Shown one piece after another: positions 17,199-24,480 of a stretch of 64,000 bases of DNA. The stretch spans positions 1 through 64,000 of the forward strand of contig NZ_JAHTMW010000025.1 of the NCBI RefSeq assembly GCF_026236535.1, given 5' to 3'. This DNA is from Streptomyces sp. SKN60 (GTDB lineage Bacteria; Actinomycetota; Actinomycetes; Streptomycetales; Streptomycetaceae). The notes under the pieces were generated by a model. The model made no database searches. It was not told where the DNA came from and was given only the letters and a program-made list of their open reading frames with translations. A program made the translations under genes and the position numbers. Positions within the stretch are counted from its first letter, which is position 1. Each line of letters begins with the position of its first letter.

Positions 17199-17462
17199 AT
17201 GGAGAGCGGGCTTGAGACTGCGTGCCGGATCTGCGGGCTGGACGTCGGCGAGGTGCGCTTCGACGATCACGGCTTGGCCCTGTTCGTCATCTGTGGGTGC
17301 TGCGGGACTGAGTCCGGCGTCGGAGACGACACCGTGGTTCAGGCGCGGCGCCTTCGTGCCCGATGGCTCGATGCTGGATCCGTATGGTTCGAGCCCAAAG
17401 GCCGACCCGCCGATTGGGAACTGCGGGAGCAACTGCGCAATGTTCCGCCGAGCTGGCGCTGA
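17199..17462 (+). CDS. Small zinc-ribbon-like protein
   Basis: This 87-residue protein carries two cysteine pairs, CRIC near residue 9 and CGCC near residue 33, which probably bind one zinc. The conserved-looking tail contains RARWLDAGSVWFEPKGRP and DWELREQLRNVPPSWR. I recognise this as a widespread small bacterial protein of unknown function, with the C-x2-C/C-x2-C pair and a W-containing end ending in NVPPxWR. It lies 370 bases before the first DUF4157 gene in the same direction. Small zinc-ribbon proteins of this kind are sometimes found beside toxin genes, but a functional link here is only a guess. Confidence 0.65.
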   Translation: MESGLETACRICGLDVGEVRFDDHGLALFVICGCCGTESGVGDDTVVQARRLRARWLDAGSVWFEPKGRPADWELREQLRNVPPSWR

Positions 17463-17833
17463 CCTCGATGGCCGGCACAGTGCGGTCGGCGGAAGCCCCC
17501 GGGCGGGGGGGGGGTTGCAGATGCGGCTCGCGCTGCTCTGCGGCTGGCCGGAAGGGGGACTGCCGGGACGGGACGCCGGCCGTTGACAGGTGCGGTGGCC
17601 ACCCGCGAGGGCGGCCCCACCAGAAGCCCACTGGAAACCCCCGCCCCCAGCACCTCAGAGACCTGGGCCCGGTAGAGCCCGCTCCTTCTGCGCTCAGATC
17701 GTGAAGATCCACCACCCAGGCCCGGGTTGCCCGTTCGCCCATCGGACGTTGCCCTGGCGGTCGTTGTGCCCCGTCGGCCCCGCCGACTAGACAGGAAGGA
17801 CGTACCCGTACCACACCCTTCAGGGGGATTTCC
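17463..17833. other. 371-base gap before the DUF4157 gene
   Basis: No credible coding sequence is seen. A run of nine G residues occurs near 17505. A possible promoter near the right end reads TTGTGC, 18 bases, TAGACA, ending about 35 bases before the gene. An AGGGGG ribosome site lies just before the ATG at 17834. Confidence 0.4.
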
Positions 17834-20224
17834 ATGCACGCCAAGGACGCACGGAAGCCGTCGACCGCGACGAGGGCAGAGGCGGGTGCTCGTCGTGACG
17901 GGCCGCGCGGCGGCGCAGTCACCCCCACTACCGGTGTCGGCGGTGTCCTGTCCCCGCAGACGGTCCTCGCCCTCCAGCGCACGATCGGCAACGCCGCCGT
18001 CTCCCGGCTGGTCGAGGAGTCCCGGCACCAGCACGGCGCCGGCTGCGGCCACGCGCAGAGCTCCGAGGCCGCGCCCGCCCCCGTACAGCGTTCCGCCGTG
18101 CACGACGTCCTGCGCAGCTCGGGGAGCCCCCTCGACGACGGCACCCGCGCCGACATGGAGTCCCGGCTCGGCGCCGACTTCTCCGACGTGCGCGTGCACA
18201 ACGACAGGGCCGCCCGCGCGTCCGCAGCCGAGGTCGGCGCCCGCGCGTACACCTCCGGCAACCACATCGTCATCGGCGACGGCGGCGGCGACCGCCACAC
18301 CCTCGCGCATGAGCTGACGCACGTCATCCAGCAGCGTCAGGGCCCGGTCTCCGGCACTGACAACGGCTCCGGTCTGCGCGTCTCCGACCCCTCGGACCGC
18401 TTCGAGCGGGAGGCCGAGGCAAACGCCCGGCGTGCGCTGTCGGGCTCGGCTCCGGTTCCGGTGGCGGGTGCCGTCGCCGAGCCCGCGCAGCGTACGGCCG
18501 GGGGGACGCGGTCCTCCGCACCTTCCGTCCAGCGCGTGCCGACGGATCCGGAGCAGACGACGAGCTCTTCGTCCTCCTCCGTACCGTCCGCGCAGGAGAC
18601 GGCGGTCGCGACCGCTCCGGCGTACGGCACCGAGATCAGCACCCCGGAGGAGGCGATCGCCCACGGGCTGAATGCCGACAACACACTCGTCGTGAACGCG
18701 GGCCACTCCGGCGACATGTACCACGTCCGGGCCGCCATGCTCCTCGACCCGGGCCTCAAGCTCCTCATGTACGGCCTGCTGGACGACTTCGACGAGGAGG
18801 CCGACCGCCCTCGCATCGCTGGCTCCGTGCGCACCGCGAGGATGACGGAGGAGAACACCCCGGCGAAACTTGAAGCAAAGCGTGTACGCGACAACGCCTT
18901 CAAGGTCAGAAAGCGGGAGATCCAGCAAGGAAGCAATAATCTGGTCGTTCCGGACGGTGTCACCATCCCGCCGAAGAAGTGGCGCAAGCAGCAGGCGGAC
19001 CTTCAGGTCGAGGCGGCAGAGGCAGAGATTCTGGGTGCCTACGCCAGGAACATGGAGCGGGAAATCGAAGCCGAAACCGAGCGCAGGCTGGCCGACGAGA
19101 GAGACGACCGCCCCCGCGCGAAGCGTGCCATCGCCCGCAAAGCCACGCACATGTACCAGCTCCACGAGGATCTGGGGCCCAACCGGGTCTTCTTCACCAA
19201 GAAGTCCGGGGAGAGCCTCGGGCTCGCGCACGGCGGCGGGGAGAACATCTCCACCAACAAGTTCAAGAGCGGCATGCTGGAGCGGGGAGCCTGGGTCGGC
19301 GCCGGGGGCGACGCGACGCGGATGCAGAACTTCTACCGCGACTACGCGGCTCCGGATGCCACCACCGCAGAGGCTTTCAACTCCGCTCGCTCGAATCCTA
19401 GTCACCCGCTGAGCAGGTTCGCGCCGGGTGTCCCGTACGTCATCGTGAACTATCGGGACAGCGGCCACACCGGGGAGGGGAACGCTCCCGCGCTCGACAC
19501 CGGGCGGGACGGTCTGGCCCAGCTCCAGAGCATGATCAGAGACCACCCCGACCTCGGGGGTGCGCAGCCCGTCCTCATCGGCGGCCATCCGGAACCGGAC
19601 ACCGTCCCCGGTCCGCACCTGCTCAAGTACTGGGAATGGGAAGGAATGAAGGGCCGTCGCAGCGAGCTGGCACTGCTGAGCTACCTCAAGGAGAACTTCA
19701 CGATCGTCGGCGCGATCGGCATGCGCAGTGGCGTCACCGATCAGTTCGCCTTCGCCGGGATCAAGACCCTGTCGATCGACATCTCCCCGAACCAGCCCAG
19801 GCCCAAGAACGGCGCCGCTGTGGACAACGAGAAGGACGTGGAAAAATACCCGTCCAAGGGCTGGGAGCGCGGCGGGAAGCTGGAAGCGATCCTCGGTCCG
19901 CGGTACGGCCGGGCTTTCCTCGGTGAGGCCAGGACGGACGACGAGAAGGTCACCGACGGCACGTGGGCGGGCGCCTTCGGGGAGCGGGACCGGGCGATGC
20001 TCCGTGACGCGATCGGGCACTTCTTCGCCACGGAGCGCGTCGAAGGGGGCACCCGGGCGACGCCCGACAACTTCCGGCACTACTCCCACCCGCTGCACCA
20101 GCACAGCCGTGACGAGCTCGAAGGGAGCACCGCGCTGGGCAACGCGAAGAAGAAGGCGATCCACGCGAGGGTCGAGGCGCAGATGCAGCAGGACGAACTG
20201 GATGCGGCGAAGAAGGGCCTTTGA
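17834..20224 (+). CDS. DUF4157 (eCIS core domain) modular protein A
   Basis: This 796-residue protein is built of modules. Residues 1-65 are disordered, with LQRTIGNAAVSRL. HGAGCGH at about 67-73 and VQRSAVHDVLRSSGSPLDD lead into a DUF4157 domain (about 85-170) with the zinc-protease-like motif HELTH at 159-163. SDPSDRFEREAEANARRAL follows. A Pro/Ser linker (205-260) ends the shared part. Residues 340-440 are charged and probably coiled coil. Residues about 530-655 contain PYVIVNYRDSGHTG and VGAIGMRSGVTDQFAFAGI, which suggest a Rossmann or GT-B-like fold. DUF4157 is known as a head domain on cargo of extracellular contractile injection systems. No injection-system genes are nearby. There is no signal peptide. 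The C-terminal part is less GC-rich than its neighbours. Function is unknown. Confidence 0.85.
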   Translation: MHAKDARKPSTATRAEAGARRDGPRGGAVTPTTGVGGVLSPQTVLALQRTIGNAAVSRLVEESRHQHGAGCGHAQSSEAAPAPVQRSAVHDVLRSSGSPLDDGTRADMESRLGADFSDVRVHNDRAARASAAEVGARAYTSGNHIVIGDGGGDRHTLAHELTHVIQQRQGPVSGTDNGSGLRVSDPSDRFEREAEANARRALSGSAPVPVAGAVAEPAQRTAGGTRSSAPSVQRVPTDPEQTTSSSSSSVPSAQETAVATAPAYGTEISTPEEAIAHGLNADNTLVVNAGHSGDMYHVRAAMLLDPGLKLLMYGLLDDFDEEADRPRIAGSVRTARMTEENTPAKLEAKRVRDNAFKVRKREIQQGSNNLVVPDGVTIPPKKWRKQQADLQVEAAEAEILGAYARNMEREIEAETERRLADERDDRPRAKRAIARKATHMYQLHEDLGPNRVFFTKKSGESLGLAHGGGENISTNKFKSGMLERGAWVGAGGDATRMQNFYRDYAAPDATTAEAFNSARSNPSHPLSRFAPGVPYVIVNYRDSGHTGEGNAPALDTGRDGLAQLQSMIRDHPDLGGAQPVLIGGHPEPDTVPGPHLLKYWEWEGMKGRRSELALLSYLKENFTIVGAIGMRSGVTDQFAFAGIKTLSIDISPNQPRPKNGAAVDNEKDVEKYPSKGWERGGKLEAILGPRYGRAFLGEARTDDEKVTDGTWAGAFGERDRAMLRDAIGHFFATERVEGGTRATPDNFRHYSHPLHQHSRDELEGSTALGNAKKKAIHARVEAQMQQDELDAAKKGL

Positions 20225-20297
20225 CGTCCCGGCTCCAGCCACCCAACACCGTTACCGAAACCCATACTTGGGCTCCGTGCTGAGTTGAAACGCGCTC

Positions 20298-20846
20298 TCA
20301 GTGGGCGGATCCCTTGATCTTGGCGGGAGTTCCGTCCGGGCTGAAGGGGCGCTGGAAGGTGAAGGCGTGCGGTGCGGCCGTGCCGTGGGCGTGGAGGTGT
20401 TTCAGGCGGGAGACGCCGTCCTGCCAGGTGGGGGTCGCGCCGGCGGGGACCCACCAGAGGACGTGGCTCGGGCGTCCCGTCCGCTCGAACCAGTCGTGGC
20501 GCCTGTTCAGCGCCGCACGGTGGAGGCCGGTGTAGATGGCGTCGAAGGCGGAGGGCAGGTCGGTCCAGAGGGAGAGGGTCGCGTCCATGGCGATGGTCTC
20601 CACCGTACGGCCCTTGTCGTACCAGGTCGGTACGGTGAACTCGCCCCACGCACCCCAGTCCAGGTCGAAGTGCGTGCCCTGGCCGGCGTCCGCCGGTTGC
20701 GCGCGGGCGAGGTATCCGGGGTGCCGGCTGATCTCGGGGTAGATGGCCCTGCCGCTGTCGTGGAGTTCGTGGGTGAGGGGTGTGGGATCGGCGAGCGGCG
20801 ACTTCAGGACGCCGAAGGTGTAGAGGGCAAGGTGGGGATGGGGCAC
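20298..20846 (-). CDS. DUF3291-like domain protein
   Basis: This 182-residue protein has the DUF3291 pattern: an N-terminal LALYTFGVLKSPLADP strand, a central AMDATLSLWTDLPSAFDAIYTG with LHRAALNRRHDWF, and VLWWVPAGATPTWQDGVSRL toward the end. Members have a dimeric alpha-beta barrel fold like small monooxygenases, but no catalytic activity is established. The GTG start has GGGAG seven bases upstream. It converges with the DUF4157 gene (73 bases between stops) and reads with the DinB and transporter genes, but across a 164-base gap. Confidence 0.72.
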   Translation of the reverse strand: MPHPHLALYTFGVLKSPLADPTPLTHELHDSGRAIYPEISRHPGYLARAQPADAGQGTHFDLDWGAWGEFTVPTWYDKGRTVETIAMDATLSLWTDLPSAFDAIYTGLHRAALNRRHDWFERTGRPSHVLWWVPAGATPTWQDGVSRLKHLHAHGTAAPHAFTFQRPFSPDGTPAKIKGSAH

Positions 20847-21010
20847 GTGTGTCTCCCGGTTGGCTGAGCCTGCAGGAACTCCCTTGCGACCGTGGGTGAT
20901 CGCCGAGGACCACGTGAAGGTAGCCGTCTCCCCGGACCATGTCGAAGTTGCGTTTTCCCTGCCCAAGTGGCCTCCCGTACCGGCCCTTTCGGGGGCCGGG
21001 GGGACAGCCG

Positions 21011-21595
21011 CTACGCCTTGATGTGAGCGGCCGATCTGGCGGCCTGTTCGAGCTTCGTGAAGTAGGCCGCGCGGGCCTCCTCGTCGATCGGTCGCTCGTG
21101 TTCGGGGCGCAGCCCGGTCCGGCCGTCGACGCTCTCGCGCAGGATGTCGGCGTGGCCGGTGTGCCGGATGGTCTCGGTGAGGACATGGAGGAGGACGGCG
21201 AAGAGGTTCGTGTTGGGGGACGGCTCCGACCACCACGGCACGTGGCCGGGGGCGTCGAGGGGGAGCGCGGTGATCGTCGCGTCCGCGTGTTCCCAGGTGC
21301 GCCGGTAGAAGGCGATGATCTCCTCGCGGGTCTCGTCCTCCGCCGCCCACTGATCGCTGCCGTCGTGGTCCTGCCACCGGCACAGCGGTTCGGGGGAGAG
21401 GCGGTCGAAGACCTCGCCGAAGTACCGGGCCTCGACGGTGGCCACGTGTTTGACCAGGCCGAGGAGGTTGGTCCCGGTCGCCGCCAGAGGCCGGCGGGCG
21501 TCGTATTCGGACAGGCCGTCGAGTTTCCAGAGGAGCGCCTCGCGGTCCCGCCGCAGTCGGTTGTGCAGGTGGTCCTTCGCGAATTCGTCGATCAT
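21011..21595 (-). CDS. DinB/DUF664 family protein
   Basis: This 194-residue four-helix-bundle protein has three histidines placed as in the DinB metal site: VKHVATVEARYFGE near residue 50, and LLHVLTETIRHTGHADILRE near 140-155. Many actinobacterial members are mycothiol-dependent thiol transferases that detoxify small molecules, so this may modify or break down a compound. Its ATG overlaps the transporter's stop by four bases (ATGA), which indicates translational coupling. Exporter and enzyme may therefore act on the same compound. The identity of that compound is unknown. Confidence 0.82.
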   Translation of the reverse strand: MIDEFAKDHLHNRLRRDREALLWKLDGLSEYDARRPLAATGTNLLGLVKHVATVEARYFGEVFDRLSPEPLCRWQDHDGSDQWAAEDETREEIIAFYRRTWEHADATITALPLDAPGHVPWWSEPSPNTNLFAVLLHVLTETIRHTGHADILRESVDGRTGLRPEHERPIDEEARAAYFTKLEQAARSAAHIKA

Positions 21596-22872
21596 GCGGA
21601 TGGGCCTTTCATGGGTTGCTTGTGGTCAGAGGGGTGCCAGGTGAGGAGCCAGCCGGCGGCGAGCGCCGTCGCGCCGCCCGCCAGGGCGATCGCGCCGCCG
21701 GTTCCGATGCCCGCGGCCACCGCGCCGAAGCAGGCCGGGCCGGCGCCCTGCAGCGTCATGCCGCCGGAGCCGAGCAGGCCGAAGGCCTGGCCCTGGCCGT
21801 CCGGCGGCAGGGCGTCCAGGAACGGCCGTTGCAGGCCGAGGCCGTAGGCGAATCCGAAGCCGCAGAGCAGCAGCAGGCAGGACGAGACGCCCACGCCGGG
21901 CTCGGTGCCGAAGCCGACCAGGGGCAGTCCCATCAGCGCGACCAGCGGGACGACGAGTCGCTCCCGGGTGGGTGGCCGCAGCAGTCGACCGACCAGCAGG
22001 TCACCGACGAGCATGCCGACCGGCAGACAGCCCATCAGCACCGCGTACCAGCCGGGCGCGAACCCGCGTCCTCCCGCGTAGGCGACGATCAGGCCTTCCG
22101 CGCCCGCGACGAACGCGGGTGGCAGCCACTGGGCCAGCATCAGACGTCGTACGGTGCGTCCGCGCAGCAGCCGGCCGGCACCGTGCAGGCTTGCGCGGAC
22201 GGCCCCGCCGTCGGACTCCCCCGGTTGCAGTCGGGGCAGTCGGGGCAGCCGGAGGCGGATCGCGAGCGCGCAGCCGAGGTAGAGGGCGGCGCTCACCGCG
22301 AGCGCCCGGCGCGGGCCGAGTACGGCGACGGCCGCGCCGCCCAGCGCCAGACCGAGCAACTGCGCGCCGGAGCCGGCGATGTTGTTCAGCGAACGGCCCA
22401 GTACGTACGCGTCGCCCGCCAGCCACTGCGCGACCAGCCGGCCCGACGCGCCGCCGAACACCGGTGTGGCCAGGGCGACAAGGGCCACGACGCCGAGACT
22501 TGCCGCGACCGGCATCCGTACCAGGGCGAGCAGCAGGGCGGCGGCGCCCTCCAACACGTAACCGCCGGTGATGAGCGCGCGGGGCGGCAGGCGGTCGGCC
22601 AGCGAGCCGAGGAGCAGCGAGCCGAACAGCTGAGGGAGAAAGCCGATGCCGAAGGCCAGCGCGCTCAGCAGCGGGGAGCCGGTGGACGCGAAGACCAGCA
22701 CCGAGAACGTGGTGATCCGCAGCGCGCCCGCGGTGATCGCGACGGTACGGGTCGAGAACAGCAGCCGGAATCGCGGCTCGGCAAGCACCTCCCGGTAGGT
22801 GGCGCGGTCGTTGCCCTGCACGGGTGCGGGTGCGGGTGCGGGTGCGGGTGCGGGCCCGGCGGTCGGGGTCAT
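21592..22872 (-). CDS. MFS transporter
   Basis: This 426-residue protein has about twelve hydrophobic segments and the MFS motif A-like loop GSLADRLPPRALITGG between helices 2 and 3. It should be a proton-driven drug or metabolite exporter; substrate unknown. The N-terminus carries five Ala-Pro pairs coded by a GGGTGC hexamer repeat. The next gene (DinB type) overlaps by four bases, and an ArsR-like regulator is divergent 88 bases upstream. This is the classic layout of a regulated efflux unit. Confidence 0.87.
   Translation of the reverse strand: MTPTAGPAPAPAPAPAPVQGNDRATYREVLAEPRFRLLFSTRTVAITAGALRITTFSVLVFASTGSPLLSALAFGIGFLPQLFGSLLLGSLADRLPPRALITGGYVLEGAAALLLALVRMPVAASLGVVALVALATPVFGGASGRLVAQWLAGDAYVLGRSLNNIAGSGAQLLGLALGGAAVAVLGPRRALAVSAALYLGCALAIRLRLPRLPRLQPGESDGGAVRASLHGAGRLLRGRTVRRLMLAQWLPPAFVAGAEGLIVAYAGGRGFAPGWYAVLMGCLPVGMLVGDLLVGRLLRPPTRERLVVPLVALMGLPLVGFGTEPGVGVSSCLLLLCGFGFAYGLGLQRPFLDALPPDGQGQAFGLLGSGGMTLQGAGPACFGAVAAGIGTGGAIALAGGATALAAGWLLTWHPSDHKQPMKGPSA
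22822..22851. repeat. Hexanucleotide repeat (GGGTGC)x5
   Basis: Five perfect tandem GGGTGC units lie in the first codons of the transporter gene, coding alternating Ala-Pro. Because the unit is six bases, slippage would change length without breaking the frame. Confidence 0.8.
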
Positions 22873-22960
22873 GACGCCCAACCTCGCCGCGTACGCACGC
22901 CACTCACCAATGATTCGTCGCTGGACGAATCGAAGCGGTCGTCGCCGGTAGCCTGGCGGG

Positions 22961-23953
22961 GTGCTCCGCTTCGAAGTCTCCGTCGACGACCTGCTGCGCA
23001 GCCGCTTCGCCCTGTCGCCCGCGCTGGACCTCTGCCTGCTGCTGCGCTCGCTCGCCGGCCAGGACCGGCCGCTGCCGCGGGCCTGGGACGCCCGGCTCCG
23101 GCCGGCCTTCGAACGGCTCCGCCGCGAGACCGAACTCGACGCCGTCCTCGCCCTGCACACCCCGCTGTCCGGACCGAACTTCGTCGCCCCGCCCCCGCGC
23201 GGCCTCAACCAGACCTGGGCGGACGACCTGGCCACGATCCGGGCCACACCGCTGGAGGCGGCCCGCCAGGAGTGGGCCTCCACCGCGACCGGACCGTACG
23301 CCCGTGATCCCCGCGCACGCGCGGTGCTCGACTCGCCGGACGCCGTCCCCAGGATCGCCGAGGCGATGGACCGGGCGTGGCACGAGCTGCTCGCCGCCGA
23401 CTGGCCGCAAATGCGCGCGATCTGTGAGCGCGATGTCGTGCACCGGGTGGGGGTGATCGGCGAACACGGGTGGGCCACGACGATCGAGAGCCTGCACCCG
23501 GGCATCGCCTGGCGCGAGGGCGGCATCGAGATCGGCTTCCTCCGAGGCGGAACCATTCGCCTCGCCGGCGACGGGCTCCTGGTGATCCCTTCGGTCTTCG
23601 TCGGGCATGTCGCCGCCCACATGGAAGACCCCTGGCCCAGGACCCTGGTCTACCGGGCCCGCGGCACCGCCGCCCTGTGGGGCGAGCAGGAGACCGTCCC
23701 GCGACCGGACGCGCTGACCGCCCTGGTCGGCCGCGCCCGAGCCCGGCTGCTGCTGGCGCTCGACGCCCCGGCCAGTACCAGCCACCTCGCCCGAAGCCTC
23801 GCCATGGCACCCGGCGCGGTGGGCGACCACCTCGCCATCCTGCGCAGCGCGGGGCTGCTCGTCCGCGCCCGCTCCGGACGGTCGGTGCTCTACCGGCGCA
23901 CCCCGCTCGGCGAGGCGCTGGTCGGCGGAGCACGGGCCGGCGGTTCGGGCTGA
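22961..23953 (+). CDS. ArsR-like winged-helix regulator with N-terminal DUF5937-type domain
   Basis: This 330-residue protein ends in an ArsR-type winged helix (about residues 245-325). TSHLARSLAMAPGAVGDHLAILRSAGLL is the recognition helix region, described here in two parts: TSHLARSLAMAPG, then AVGDHLAILRSAG. It lacks the cysteine metal sites of arsenic sensors. The long N-terminal part (about 1-240; LRFEVSVDDLLRSRFALSP at the start) is the domain often fused to this helix in actinobacteria and probably senses a ligand. The gene is divergent from the MFS/DinB operon and is its likely repressor. Translation starts at GTG. Confidence 0.85.
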   Translation: MLRFEVSVDDLLRSRFALSPALDLCLLLRSLAGQDRPLPRAWDARLRPAFERLRRETELDAVLALHTPLSGPNFVAPPPRGLNQTWADDLATIRATPLEAARQEWASTATGPYARDPRARAVLDSPDAVPRIAEAMDRAWHELLAADWPQMRAICERDVVHRVGVIGEHGWATTIESLHPGIAWREGGIEIGFLRGGTIRLAGDGLLVIPSVFVGHVAAHMEDPWPRTLVYRARGTAALWGEQETVPRPDALTALVGRARARLLLALDAPASTSHLARSLAMAPGAVGDHLAILRSAGLLVRARSGRSVLYRRTPLGEALVGGARAGGSG

Positions 23954-24063
23954 GGGCTCGCACCGCCGGCCCGGCGAGTTCTGCGTCCCGCACACCTGGG
24001 CGCCGTCCGCGCCCTAGCCTGTCGAGCAGAGTGTGTCGGGGTTATGGGGGAGGGGGCGGGGTC

Positions 24064-24480
24064 ATGACAGGCGTCAGGTGGGTCGTGGCCGGGCTCGCGG
24101 CGGTGCTCGCCGCGGGGCTCGTCGTGGTCGTGCTCGTGATGGACCTGGAGCAGGGCGAGAAGATCGCGAGCGTGGCCGGGGCCGTGGTGAGCGTGCTGCT
24201 CGCCGGGTTCACCGTCGTCACGGCGCAGCCCGCCGGGCAGGGGCGCCGCATACGGGCCGGGCGCGGTGCCACGGTCATCGACGGGAGCGTCACCGGCAGC
24301 GCCCTCGGGCGCGGGTCGAAGGTCACCGGGCCGCCCACCACCCCGGCCCCCGCTCCTGCCCCGCCGTCCGGCGGCGCTCCGCGCCCGCCCGTGGACGGGG
24401 TCAGCGGCGGCCGGGACAGCACCGTGATCCTCGGGGACGTGCGCGACAGCGCGCTCGGTGACGAGAGCGAGCGCCGGTGA
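24064..24480 (+). CDS. Small membrane protein paired with a STAND NTPase
   Basis: This 138-residue protein has two N-terminal membrane helices (about 5-27, WVVAGLAAVLAAGLVVVVLV, and 33-52). A cytoplasmic or exposed tail follows, rich in Gly and Pro. The tail carries two copies of a short motif: VIDGSVTGSALG (about 71-82) and VILGDVRDSALG (about 121-132). The same pattern, VSVGGDVAYSALG, starts the downstream NTPase, whose GTG overlaps this stop (GTGA). The shared motif and coupling suggest the two proteins pair or are tethered together. No family name is recognised. Confidence 0.72.
   Translation: MTGVRWVVAGLAAVLAAGLVVVVLVMDLEQGEKIASVAGAVVSVLLAGFTVVTAQPAGQGRRIRAGRGATVIDGSVTGSALGRGSKVTGPPTTPAPAPAPPSGGAPRPPVDGVSGGRDSTVILGDVRDSALGDESERR

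Noticed and set aside
17463..17833. Small open frames in the gap before DUF4157 gene A
   Set aside because: Proline/arginine-rich frames without ribosome sites or recognised families.
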